From positions 1 through 31,941 of the IMG/VR virus record IMGVR_UViG_3300047557_001664: a stretch of DNA of 31,941 nucleotides. The stretch is one strand, 5' to 3'. This stretch comes from a virus. Below the pieces are notes generated by a model. The model saw nothing but the letters and a program-made list of their open reading frames with translations, searched no databases and was not told the DNA's origin. Every line of letters begins with the position of its first letter. The stretch's first letter is position 1. Positions 12,657-19,536 of the stretch are shown one piece after another. The position numbers and the translations under genes were made by a program.

Positions 12657-12844
12657 CCCATCTCACCGTAGGCAATGGCATCAAGGTCCCACGAATGAGC
12701 CGCATATAACATGGCTTGATGTTCGGCAAACATTTCATCTAGCATAGACTCATACTCGGCTTCGGCATCTTCGGCCAATGTAGCCTCGGCAATTTCCCTT
12801 GCTAATTCGTTAATTACATCATCGTCAACAACAGGCGTAGTCAT
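12653..12844 (-). CDS. acidic hypothetical protein
   Basis: 63 residues from MTTPVVDDDVINELARE, chosen for GGAG 6 nt upstream. Very rich in Glu, Asp and Ala and almost all helical. It could be a nucleic-acid mimic or a partner-binding protein. First gene after the promoter at 12875-12903. Confidence 0.68.
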   Translation of the reverse strand: MTTPVVDDDVINELAREIAEATLAEDAEAEYESMLDEMFAEHQAMLYAAHSWDLDAIAYGEMG

Positions 12845-12874
12845 CACAATCTCCATATCAACTCAAGAATTAAT

Positions 12875-12903
12875 AGTATAGCAGCAAGTAAAAACTTTGT
12901 CAA
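12875..12903 (-). promoter_or_regulatory. sigma70 promoter
   Basis: TTGACA (12898-12903), 17-bp spacer, TATACT (12875-12880). The start at 12844 is 30 nt beyond the -10 box. Confidence 0.86.
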
Positions 12904-12904
12904 G

Positions 12905-13162
12905 TCAGCCACCCTTAGCTTTTATCACTTTGATAAGCATATCGATCTCAGGCCAATCGTTGCGTTCTTGATAACTACCAACGTAGAACCCACGAATAGT
13001 GCTGAGGCCACGCAGTGCATTAGGACCATAGACATATCGAAAATCATAATCACAACCAACCATTCTTTTACGAATTACAAAATCATCGTATTCATCTTGA
13101 TTGCCCGCTACGATGAAAAGCGGACCTAGCTTACCCGCCACGGCTATTGAATCCCAATTCAA
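12905..13162 (-). CDS. conserved hypothetical phage protein
   Basis: 85 residues. LGPLFIVAGNQDEYDDF then NALRGLSTIRGFYVGSYQER suggests alternating strands and helices. The V-A-G-N and RGL pieces recall a phage family of unknown function. Its start overlaps the upstream gene by 32 nt. Confidence 0.72.
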   Translation of the reverse strand: MNWDSIAVAGKLGPLFIVAGNQDEYDDFVIRKRMVGCDYDFRYVYGPNALRGLSTIRGFYVGSYQERNDWPEIDMLIKVIKAKGG

Positions 13163-13388
13163 ATTCCATCATCAACATTTTTGCGATATTGATATATTGT
13201 CTTGCCGCTTCAGGATTACCCTGAAGGACCTCTTGTGCATCCGACAGATAACTTGCAACTACCATACCTGGTCCCGAAAGTTTAAAAGTAATTGAATCTT
13301 TCACAGACTCTACGATTTCATCTTTGTACCCACCGTAAGCCTGCATTTCCCATTTTCTTTGTACAGCAGCATTTACTAAGTTACTCAT
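13131..13388 (-). CDS. hypothetical phage protein
   Basis: 85 residues from MSNLVNAAVQRKWEMQ, chosen for GGAG 6 nt upstream; an upstream ATG at 13400 lacks one. Mostly helical, with YLSDAQEVLQGNPEAARQYI. No family recognised. Confidence 0.7.
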   Translation of the reverse strand: MSNLVNAAVQRKWEMQAYGGYKDEIVESVKDSITFKLSGPGMVVASYLSDAQEVLQGNPEAARQYINIAKMLMMEFELGFNSRGG

Positions 13389-13399
13389 CACGTTCTCCA

Positions 13400-13672
13400 T
13401 TATTTAAACACAATCAAAGCCAACAGTATGCTATTGAAGAAGAATCCGACAGCGTTACTGATTATGTATAACTTATCGTTCCTACCCAACGCACGAACCA
13501 GAAACAGAAACAAACCACTCCACACCATCAACACCATGCTAAGTGGTGGCAACTTATCACTGTAACCCAGAATCACACCCAGACTAGTTGGTAGAGTAGC
13601 AGCATGAATCATCACCATGCCAACCCAGCCACACAACTCACTTATATCAAATTTGCTAACTTTCTTACTCAT
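13400..13672 (-). CDS. conserved phage membrane protein with three helices
   Basis: About 90 residues from MSKKVSKFDISELCGW, with GAGAG upstream. Hydrophobic segments are GWVGMVMIHAATLPTSLGV, LSMVLMVWSGLFLFLVRAL and ISNAVGFFFNSILLALIV. This three-helix pattern recurs in phage genomes, and I have no firm function for it. First gene after the promoter at 13700-13728. Confidence 0.72.
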   Translation of the reverse strand: MSKKVSKFDISELCGWVGMVMIHAATLPTSLGVILGYSDKLPPLSMVLMVWSGLFLFLVRALGRNDKLYIISNAVGFFFNSILLALIVFK

Positions 13673-13699
13673 CATTTCTCTCTTTCTCATCACATTGTT

Positions 13700-13728
13700 A
13701 GTATGGCGGAAAGCGGTAAGATTGTCAA
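13700..13728 (-). promoter_or_regulatory. sigma70 promoter
   Basis: TTGACA (13723-13728), 17-bp spacer, CATACT (13700-13705). The start codon is 27 nt beyond the -10 box. Confidence 0.78.
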
Positions 13729-13731
13729 CCA

Positions 13732-13794
13732 TTATCTGCTAGGTGCCTGCCTTTTTCGCCATAATGATTTCTTTTTGACAACTTTTTCAGACAT
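13732..13794 (-). CDS. possible 20-residue basic peptide
   Basis: ATG overlaps the upstream stop (ATGTCTGA). The peptide is MSEKVVKKKSLWRKRQAPSR, very basic. It ends just before the promoter at 13700-13728. Too short to judge alone. Confidence 0.25.
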   Translation of the reverse strand: MSEKVVKKKSLWRKRQAPSR

Positions 13795-14218
13795 TTGTTA
13801 CCTTTCTGATAACACGAACCTGCTCGTCGGGTGTTACATAAATTCTAGCACGAACTATTGTTTCCATTCTTGCAACATCTTGCTGTTTTGTAAACTCAAT
13901 GTACCTGCCGTCCATCAATTCTCTTACCAATTTCGTAATCAATCTGTTTTTAAGTTCTATGTCATCCATTTGTATGGCTTCATTGGCATCAAGTCTCATT
14001 TCAGCAGCAACCATTTGACCTTTGATTATATCAAGCGAAGCATTTGTCACATTGCCATTGATACTGCCGACACCAGTTACATTGTTGCCAACGCCAGAAT
14101 TCCAACGCATCACTGAGGCATGATCAACTACTGGAGGATAGTCTTTTACACTTGCAGTAAGTGACTTATTTGTCAGCATATCATCAATCCAAACATCTAC
14201 ACTTTTCAAGTCACTCAT
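13787..14218 (-). CDS. hypothetical phage protein
   Basis: 143 residues, soluble. The middle has a Gly/Asn-rich piece (NSGVGNNVTGVGSINGNV) followed by helices. The C-terminal 50 residues look like helix then strands. No family recognised. Start overlaps the upstream TGA. Confidence 0.72.
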   Translation of the reverse strand: MSDLKSVDVWIDDMLTNKSLTASVKDYPPVVDHASVMRWNSGVGNNVTGVGSINGNVTNASLDIIKGQMVAAEMRLDANEAIQMDDIELKNRLITKLVRELMDGRYIEFTKQQDVARMETIVRARIYVTPDEQVRVIRKVTNV

Positions 14219-14463
14219 TGCACATTCTCCATTCGTTCACGCCAATAGTTTCGTTCTGCCCAATGCACAATACACCAATCATTGATACAATTTTCTTTTG
14301 TGATTTGTTTTGAGATTAAATGATGAGGATTTACTTCTGCCACTTTACTTGACCAATAATCCCAATAACTGTCCAGAATTTCTTGTTCAGATAATGTTTC
14401 CCAATGTACGTATTCTTGACCTAGAATATTGTGGTCGGGATAACATATGGTATAGTATTTCAT
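14215..14463 (-). CDS. conserved phage protein
   Basis: 82 residues, MKYYTICYPDHNILGQEYVH then WETLSEQEILDSYWDYWSSK and NCINDWCIVHWAE. I recognise this Trp-rich pattern from many phage genomes. Function unknown. Confidence 0.82.
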   Translation of the reverse strand: MKYYTICYPDHNILGQEYVHWETLSEQEILDSYWDYWSSKVAEVNPHHLISKQITKENCINDWCIVHWAERNYWRERMENVQ

Positions 14464-14972
14464 TACAACAATCCATTTTCATTCTGCGGTGGTGATGGCG
14501 GCTCTGCATCCGATTGTCGATATTCGTAGATAGGTTTATCTGGTACAGCATAGGGAAAAGTTACGAATACTCTGCTGTCTCTGTTTGTGTAATATGATTT
14601 TACTGCTTCACCAGTTTCTTCATCACGAATCCATTCCCAAAATACTTTACCATCGATATCATATGCCTCACCGTCTTTACTTTCTTTGAATACGGATGAA
14701 CATCTTTTGTTTTGATATGTTTTACCAGATTCACCATAGTTATGTTCATACCATTCATCATCTTCACCCGTCAACGGTGACAGTGGTTTGAATCGCATTA
14801 ATTTTTCAAGGCATTGTAGTGCATAATTAGCAGAGAAGCCAGAATGTCCTTCTTCAGAAAATTCTTTGACCATGTGCAGCAAATGCTTTCGCATCATGCC
14901 ATTCATGTCACCATCATCGGTCATACCAATGCGGTCCAATTCACTTTCAGCATATTTGACTAGATTGCTCAA
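14463..14972 (-). CDS. conserved phage protein
   Basis: 169 residues. An N-terminal helical part (MSNLVKYAESELDRIGM; EEGHSGFSANYALQCLEKL) is followed by LSPLTGEDDEW and QNKRCSSVF. It ends with YYTNRDSRVFVTFPY. This is a widespread phage protein of unknown function with a probable beta-sheet C-terminal domain. Confidence 0.85.
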   Translation of the reverse strand: MSNLVKYAESELDRIGMTDDGDMNGMMRKHLLHMVKEFSEEGHSGFSANYALQCLEKLMRFKPLSPLTGEDDEWYEHNYGESGKTYQNKRCSSVFKESKDGEAYDIDGKVFWEWIRDEETGEAVKSYYTNRDSRVFVTFPYAVPDKPIYEYRQSDAEPPSPPQNENGLL

Positions 14973-15325
14973 TTGTATTCTCCTTGTTCATTCTTCAATG
15001 CGGGTTTACGGCGTAGCATACGACTAAGTTTATATAACCATGTCCAGTGCCACATATGATGAAAGCCAATAAACACTCTCAGATATAGAACAACAAAACC
15101 AATTGTTATACTATCTGGTGCAAGATTGATTTCAGCACTGAATGAGGGAGATTCTAGTGTCCAAATTCTGAATATCAACCAATGTAGTGACCAGTTGTTG
15201 GCATTCCATTCATCACCTGGTCGATACTCAAATCTTGGAACTAAGGGGCAAGCATCGTTGCACCATATTTGATGAAGTGGGTAATGTTCCCACCAGTATT
15301 TTTCCCTCACTGCTACTTCACTCAT
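14969..15325 (-). CDS. conserved phage protein, possibly membrane-associated
   Basis: 118 residues. WSLHWLIFRIWTLESPSFSA then ITIGFVVLYLRVFIGFHHMW: aromatic-rich and hydrophobic, a pattern shared by many phage proteins of unknown role. GGGAG lies 9 nt upstream. It begins 20 nt after tRNA-Arg. Confidence 0.8.
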   Translation of the reverse strand: MSEVAVREKYWWEHYPLHQIWCNDACPLVPRFEYRPGDEWNANNWSLHWLIFRIWTLESPSFSAEINLAPDSITIGFVVLYLRVFIGFHHMWHWTWLYKLSRMLRRKPALKNEQGEYN

Positions 15326-15344
15326 AATATAATCTCCCTTGTAT

Positions 15345-15419
15345 TGGCACGGCTAGCAGGAATCGAACCCACATTTAGGGAGTAGAAATCCCCTGTATTA
15401 TCCATTATACGATAGCCGC
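15345..15419 (-). tRNA. tRNA-Arg (anticodon TCT)
   Basis: Acceptor GCGGCTA pairs with TAGCCGT (G-T first pair), then G and encoded CCA. The anticodon stem GGGGA/TCCCT holds loop TTTCTAC, giving TCT, which reads AGA and AGG. T loop TTCGATT. It lies 6 nt after tRNA-Leu. Confidence 0.93.
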
Positions 15420-15425
15420 TTTGAT

Positions 15426-15508
15426 TGGTACGGGTAGACGGACTCGAACCGTCAAGCCGAAGCGGGAGATTTTAAGTCTCCTGAGTTTACCAATTTCTCC
15501 ATACCCGC
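15426..15508 (-). tRNA. tRNA-Leu (anticodon TAA)
   Basis: Acceptor GCGGGTA pairs with TACCCGT, then A and encoded CCA. The anticodon stem GGAGA/TCTCC holds loop CTTAAAA, giving TAA, and a long variable arm (CGCTTCGGCTTG) marks a class II tRNA. Its first base directly follows the stop codon of the gene at 15509. Confidence 0.94.
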
Positions 15509-15697
15509 TTAATAATATTTAATGTAAATACATCTCGGACTTACACGATAGCCATCCATACGCCATTGTTCTTTCACTCTATCACGTTCTTTGTGACATT
15601 GCTCAAGGCTACGTTGTGGTGCTTCTATCACACCTTTGCTTTGCACAAGTTCGGTGTTTGATTGTAGCATATACAGGCTAATCATTAAAACCCACAT
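15509..15697 (-). CDS. small signal-anchored protein
   Basis: 62 residues with a short hydrophobic N-terminus (MWVLMISLYML) then a charged domain with two Cys. Its TAA is immediately followed by the first base of tRNA-Leu, so mRNA and tRNA must be separated by processing. Function unknown. Confidence 0.62.
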   Translation of the reverse strand: MWVLMISLYMLQSNTELVQSKGVIEAPQRSLEQCHKERDRVKEQWRMDGYRVSPRCIYIKYY

Positions 15698-16455
15698 TAA
15701 TAACCACCACTCTGTCCATTTGGTCGTGGCTCTTTGCGCTGTGGTGCATCCAAATCTTGTTCTTTCAAATGTAAACCAGTCAAACTATGCTCATCGCCAA
15801 TATAACCTTTAAGGAATGTATTGATAGCAATACTCACTCTGGTATCGTTGCTTGTTGTTTGTTCCACCATATGAGTAAGATATGATGGGAAAATAACAAT
15901 ATCACCAGTGCCTACAGAGAACCACCATGACTCCGAATTGTATGGATTAAAGTTCTCTGTGGGCAAATTGATTCTATTATATTTGTCATTATAAAATGTA
16001 ATGCGGTCTTTTTCACGGTCGGTACTCACATAAATGCAACCAGACAACCAACTGTTTGGGTGTGCGTGTTTGTGATGAAATTGACCAGTCTTAGTGTAAT
16101 TCATCCATGATTGTGTAATATATGCCTCAACTGGATATTTTGGTGCATATATTTTTTCCATGTAGTAATTGATATAAAACTGATAGTAATCACGAATGTC
16201 CTTCATTACAGGATGGTCTAGCACATATCGGTCTGCACTTGTTAGATTGCCAGTATTTTGTGTGGTAGATTTCGCAGTCTCATTGAAAAACTTTTTCTCA
16301 TCGTCTGTCCATTCACGGTGAAAACGTGCAAACAATACAGGCGTAGGAAATAAACCATGCACATTTGGCTCAGGCATGATTCGAATTGTGCTGCTTGCAA
16401 GTGATGCAGGTTGAATAGTTGGTTCTGGATTACTTTGTTTCTTTTTCTTTGTCAT
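15697..16455 (-). CDS. 2-oxoglutarate/Fe(II) oxygenase family protein
   Basis: About 252 residues from MTKKKKQSNP, with GGGA 5 nt upstream. After a basic Pro-rich N-terminus, LFPTPVLFARF starts the domain. The metal-site region HHKHAHPNSWLSGCIYVS and the distal THMVEQTTSNDTRVSIAIN match the TIGR02466 / 2OG-FeII_Oxy_5 pattern of phage dioxygenases, with a distal His and an Arg for 2-oxoglutarate. T4-like cyanophages carry several of these; substrates are mostly unknown. Confidence 0.85.
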   Translation of the reverse strand: MTKKKKQSNPEPTIQPASLASSTIRIMPEPNVHGLFPTPVLFARFHREWTDDEKKFFNETAKSTTQNTGNLTSADRYVLDHPVMKDIRDYYQFYINYYMEKIYAPKYPVEAYITQSWMNYTKTGQFHHKHAHPNSWLSGCIYVSTDREKDRITFYNDKYNRINLPTENFNPYNSESWWFSVGTGDIVIFPSYLTHMVEQTTSNDTRVSIAINTFLKGYIGDEHSLTGLHLKEQDLDAPQRKEPRPNGQSGGY

Positions 16456-16564
16456 TTTCTTCCCTATCAATTTCTAGCCAGATATATCCGGCAGTCTCAT
16501 CTATAACTCGTTGCGACCACATTTCTTCATTCTCAAGAACGGGAATGTCATACTCTGGTGCCAT
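16430..16564 (-). CDS. 44-residue acidic hypothetical protein
   Basis: Begins MAPEYDIPVLENEEMWSQ, contains AGYIWLEID and ends in a run of Lys and Glu. It starts 8 nt after the stop of the upstream gene and overlaps the oxygenase start by 26 nt, so coupling is likely. Function unknown. Confidence 0.5.
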   Translation of the reverse strand: MAPEYDIPVLENEEMWSQRVIDETAGYIWLEIDREENDKEKETK

Positions 16565-16571
16565 CCAGGGT

Positions 16572-16790
16572 TTACTTATATTTGCTTTCGAAGTATTCAT
16601 TTACTTTAAACTTTGCTTCTTCCATTGATGCTGCAATGACTCTTACCCATGCTACACCGCCGGCAATTTCCATATCAAATGGTACGGGACCATCGAATTG
16701 AAATTCTTCAGGCACCACTATTTCAACCTCATATTCATCAAGATTACGAATGCGATTCATCACTGCTTCAAATTCGGCTCGGCGTGTCAT
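16572..16790 (-). CDS. 72-residue hypothetical protein
   Basis: Starts MTRRAEFEAVMNRIRN, chosen because GGAG lies 6 nt upstream; an ATG two codons earlier sits on the box itself. Helix, strands (YEVEIVVPEEFQFD; VAWVRVIAAS), helix layout. It has its own promoter inside the upstream gene (16810-16838). Confidence 0.7.
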   Translation of the reverse strand: MTRRAEFEAVMNRIRNLDEYEVEIVVPEEFQFDGPVPFDMEIAGGVAWVRVIAASMEEAKFKVNEYFESKYK

Positions 16791-17652
16791 AATCATCTCC
16801 TATCACTCCATTATACACAACTCGTTTCACAGTGTCAACTCTCTGTGACGGATTACGTGCGCCCATTACAACTATTACCTCATGATAATCTCGGTCACCT
16901 TCTGTTTTATGTACCATAATGGCTACACAAAATCCTGCCGGGTTCGTGTAGCCGGTCTTGCTCACCTGAACACCATTCACTTGTGATAATATAGCAGTGT
17001 TCGTATTATGTAGAACTAAAACTCTATTTTTCTGTTTGACCTGTGTCAAAATTGTTGCCACTTTTTTGGTAGAAATCTCACGAATCTCAGGATAGTTTGA
17101 AGATTCAATTACCATCTGTGTTACATCACTGGCGGTGCTTACATTGTATTTACTCAAGCCTGAAGGATCATCAAAACTTGTGCTATACATGTCCAGCATC
17201 AATGCTCTTGAATTCATATGATGAATGAATCGTTGGCGGCCACCAGGATAGTCTGACGCCAATGTTTCTGCTGCTGCATTATCACTTTTAATCAATAGCA
17301 TATGAAACAATTCACCACGTGTGTATTCACGCTTAGGCATTTTGCTGCCAGCATTTTTACTCAATACAAGTTTACGGCTCATATCACGATCATAGTCTAG
17401 TGCAATCATGGCAGTCATAAGTTTTGTCATACTAGCCAATGCACGGACTTGGTCAATATTTTGTGAACGTGTAATTGCATTGTCGGTGATATTTGTTACC
17501 ATCACCGATATATTGCCATAAGTTTGCACCGTATGCTGCTTGGCTTTCTTTTGTTTCTTGTGTTTGGGTTTAGCATGTACAGATTGAATACTGAGAAAAA
17601 ACAAAATAAAAAAGAATGCTATCCACCGTGTGAGTGTAAATTGTTTATTCAT
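16768..17652 (-). CDS. D-alanyl-D-alanine carboxypeptidase/endopeptidase (peptidase S11)
   Basis: 294 residues. A signal peptide (hydrophobic 9-25, likely cleaved after VHA) and a Lys-rich stretch precede the penicillin-binding domain. All three motifs are present: S74-M-T-K77 with the nucleophile Ser, S123-D-N125, and K232-T-G234. Length and motif spacing fit PBP7/PbpG-type enzymes without the extra C-terminal domain. It should trim or cut peptidoglycan peptides in the periplasm. Such genes are normally bacterial. Here it sits in a phage operon, overlapping the next gene. Confidence 0.9.
   Translation of the reverse strand: MNKQFTLTRWIAFFFILFFLSIQSVHAKPKHKKQKKAKQHTVQTYGNISVMVTNITDNAITRSQNIDQVRALASMTKLMTAMIALDYDRDMSRKLVLSKNAGSKMPKREYTRGELFHMLLIKSDNAAAETLASDYPGGRQRFIHHMNSRALMLDMYSTSFDDPSGLSKYNVSTASDVTQMVIESSNYPEIREISTKKVATILTQVKQKNRVLVLHNTNTAILSQVNGVQVSKTGYTNPAGFCVAIMVHKTEGDRDYHEVIVVMGARNPSQRVDTVKRVVYNGVIGDDYDTPSRI
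16810..16838 (-). promoter_or_regulatory. consensus sigma70 promoter inside the peptidase gene
   Basis: TTGACA (16833-16838), 17-bp spacer, TATAAT (16810-16815), within the last codons of the D,D-peptidase gene. The next start (16790) is 19 nt beyond the -10 box. It would drive the 72-residue gene and the oxygenase. Confidence 0.8.
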
Positions 17653-17741
17653 CTGATTAGTAAAGAAATTGTGAACGGTAAAGACATCACCGTGAAGAAT
17701 ATGATGATATAGAAGAATAGATATCTGAATAGTGTGTTCAT
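17649..17741 (-). CDS. 30-residue membrane peptide
   Basis: MNTLFRYLFFYIIIFFTVMS is a hydrophobic helix and the peptide ends with Arg. A strong GGAGAGG lies directly before the ATG, and its TGA overlaps the start of the D,D-peptidase. Possibly it couples translation to that gene or acts as a small membrane peptide. Confidence 0.55.
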   Translation of the reverse strand: MNTLFRYLFFYIIIFFTVMSLPFTISLLIR

Positions 17742-17758
17742 CGCCCTCTCCTTGGGCG
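17742..17758 (-). promoter_or_regulatory. hairpin presenting a ribosome-binding site
   Basis: On the minus strand CGCCC and GGGCG pair around the loop AAGGAGA, which is the ribosome-binding site of the 30-residue gene; the ATG follows the stem directly. The fold could display or hide the site. There is no U-tract, so it is not a terminator. Confidence 0.5.
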
Positions 17759-17764
17759 ACAAAC

Positions 17765-18016
17765 TTATTTCAGTTTATCACCCACTTGTTTAATTGTTTT
17801 TTCGTAGCCTTCACAAAGTTCCATGTAATATCGAACCTCATTCCACGCATGTAATAATTGAAATTTTGCCTCATATAGCGTATTTGTCAGTGCCTTGTAT
17901 CTGTCCCTGGGACCATTTTCAATAAGTGTTATCAGAATATCAAGTTTATCAATGATGCTAACATCATCGGTTTCAATCTTATCATCATCACCAAAACTAT
18001 CGGGATCTTCTGTCAT
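17765..18016 (-). CDS. acidic hypothetical protein
   Basis: 83 residues. The N-terminus is very acidic (MTEDPDSFGDDDKIETDD) and the rest helical (IIDKLDILITLIENG; ALTNTLYEAKFQLLHAW). The ATG overlaps the upstream TGA. No family recognised. Confidence 0.68.
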   Translation of the reverse strand: MTEDPDSFGDDDKIETDDVSIIDKLDILITLIENGPRDRYKALTNTLYEAKFQLLHAWNEVRYYMELCEGYEKTIKQVGDKLK

Positions 18017-18183
18017 TTTTCGCCTTTTTCAAGCAGATTAATTGCATCTTTTGTAAATCTTATTTCTTTGTTAAGGTTATCACGAATTTCATGTAATTCT
18101 AGCAACTTTGCCCGTAAACGATTGAGTTCCACATTTTCATCTGCGGACTTTTGTTTGGGTGTAAATGTATATATCTCAGCCAT
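18013..18183 (-). CDS. 56-residue coiled-coil protein
   Basis: Starts MAEIYTFTPKQKSADENVEL and continues as one helix with heptad-like Leu spacing. No ribosome-binding site is visible. The promoter at 18190-18218 ends 6 nt before the ATG, so the message may be leaderless. Confidence 0.58.
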   Translation of the reverse strand: MAEIYTFTPKQKSADENVELNRLRAKLLELHEIRDNLNKEIRFTKDAINLLEKGEK

Positions 18184-18189
18184 AATTGA

Positions 18190-18218
18190 AGTTTATCATC
18201 ACTATCAATTTTTGTCAA
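18190..18218 (-). promoter_or_regulatory. sigma70 promoter, probably leaderless
   Basis: TTGACA (18213-18218), 17-bp spacer, TAAACT (18190-18195). Only 6 nt separate the -10 box from the ATG of the next gene, which would place the transcript start at or next to that ATG. Confidence 0.55.
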
Positions 18219-18355
18219 GAAAATGTGTCATCTTCATCCATTAATGCCCACATGAACAGAAAACCTGCCATGGCAATGAGTATGCCGAACATATCACCCA
18301 TTCGCATACCGAGAATCATTAGGAATAGAAACAATAAAAAGATAAATGTTTTCAT
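18215..18355 (-). CDS. 46-residue membrane protein
   Basis: Two hydrophobic segments (FIFLLFLFLMILGMRMGD and MFGILIAMAGFLFMWALM) and an acidic tail. Met-rich. Starts on the upstream TAA (TAATG). Unknown function; a small hairpin membrane protein. Confidence 0.6.
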   Translation of the reverse strand: MKTFIFLLFLFLMILGMRMGDMFGILIAMAGFLFMWALMDEDDTFS

Positions 18356-18669
18356 TACCATTTCTCCGCTCGTTGCCATGTGTCATCATAGTCTGCCACA
18401 TAGTCGGTAACATCAGGAATATTTACCACATAATCTTCCATGTCGGGTATGTGTATCTCTTCACCTTTTCTAAGGGCTGTAAGATATTTGCCGGCCTTTG
18501 CACGTGTTGCTGCACCTTCGGGTGTTTGATGGTAGTCTAATAGTTTTTGTGAACGAACTGCTTTGTCTTCTTCAGTATGTTCACGCACATTGCCACACGA
18601 ACGTGAACAATATGGTCCACGTTTATTGTGTGATACGCCACATCTAGGGCATGTTTTTTGTGCGGGCAT
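18355..18669 (-). CDS. zinc-ribbon phage protein
   Basis: 104 residues. KTCPRCGVSHNKRGPYCSRS followed by CGNVREHTEED gives C-x2-C and C-x3-C pairs, a treble-clef or zinc-ribbon start seen in many phage proteins, some linked to HNH-type DNA binding. A basic helical middle follows, then acidic repeats (IPDMEDYVVNIPDVTDYV). Function unknown. Confidence 0.75.
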   Translation of the reverse strand: MPAQKTCPRCGVSHNKRGPYCSRSCGNVREHTEEDKAVRSQKLLDYHQTPEGAATRAKAGKYLTALRKGEEIHIPDMEDYVVNIPDVTDYVADYDDTWQRAEKW

Positions 18670-19267
18670 TTTCTTCTAGTGTTTTCTCTATGTATTCACA
18701 GAGCCAATGACCTAAAATCAAATGACCTTCTTGTATGCGGGGTGTTGATGTTGATGGCACGGCAATATAATAATCTGAGTATTGTTGCATCCACGTTGTT
18801 TTCATACCGGTGAGTGCAACATTAATCAAACCATTGATACTACCAAACTTCATTGCTTCTAATACATTCTCAGATTTACCAGAAGTTGAGAGATAGATTG
18901 CCACATCACCTGGTCTTGAGAGTGCTTGTAGTTGCCTTGAAAAAATATATTTGAAACCTAAATCGTTACCAATTGCAGTGAGAATCGAAGTGTCCGTATT
19001 TAATGCAATGGCTGCATATGCATCACTTTGTAAATTAAAATAAGAAACCAATTCACCTGCAAGGTGTTGTGCTTCTGCTGCTGAACCACCGTTACCCATG
19101 AAAAAGATTTTATTGCCACGTTTCAATGCTTCGACACATGCTTCAGCGGCAAGTTTAGTTTGTTCTAATGGATTTGGTATTGGTCGTGATGCAAATTCAA
19201 GTGGGGCATCTGTCAATAAACAATCAATCACTGCTTTGGTGTCCTTCAAAGACTCATATATGTTCAT
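18644..19267 (-). CDS. gmhA: SIS-domain sugar isomerase, D-sedoheptulose-7-phosphate isomerase type
   Basis: 207 residues, the usual GmhA length. FMGNGGSAAEAQHLAGEL (around 56-73), DTSILTAIGNDLGF, YLSTSGKSENVLEA and TPRIQEGHLILGHWLCEYIE match GmhA, including Glu65 and the His of RIQEGH. GmhA makes D-glycero-D-manno-heptose 7-phosphate, the first step to ADP-heptose for LPS cores. No other heptose gene is visible, so the phage may top up or redirect the host pathway. Confidence 0.88.
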   Translation of the reverse strand: MNIYESLKDTKAVIDCLLTDAPLEFASRPIPNPLEQTKLAAEACVEALKRGNKIFFMGNGGSAAEAQHLAGELVSYFNLQSDAYAAIALNTDTSILTAIGNDLGFKYIFSRQLQALSRPGDVAIYLSTSGKSENVLEAMKFGSINGLINVALTGMKTTWMQQYSDYYIAVPSTSTPRIQEGHLILGHWLCEYIEKTLEENARTKNMP

Positions 19268-19275
19268 AACAACTC

Positions 19276-19536
19276 CTATGCTGATTGAAAAATATCTTGT
19301 GCCCTACATGTGGTAATGAAATTGATGAATGCAACTGCTTCACCTTCGTCTTCATAATAACGTAGAATTGTTTGACCTGTGTATTTTGAAATGATCATCA
19401 ATAAGATAAAGTGGTCACGGTAGGTGGAGAATTTAATCCACCAACCGTTTCTGACCACTGGCTGCCAAAATTTGGTTTTACCCTCTATATCAAGCCTTAG
19501 ATTCTTTGTTTTCCGATTTGATGATTTTTTTTGCAT
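19276..19536 (-). CDS. conserved phage protein
   Basis: About 86 residues from MQKKSSNRKTK; a TTG three codons earlier is possible. DIEGKTKFWQPVVRNGWWIK then HFILLMIISKYTGQTILRYY: a strand-rich core I associate with T4-like phage proteins of unknown function. Its start lies inside the upstream gene. Confidence 0.72.
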   Translation of the reverse strand: MQKKSSNRKTKNLRLDIEGKTKFWQPVVRNGWWIKFSTYRDHFILLMIISKYTGQTILRYYEDEGEAVAFINFITTCRAQDIFQSA

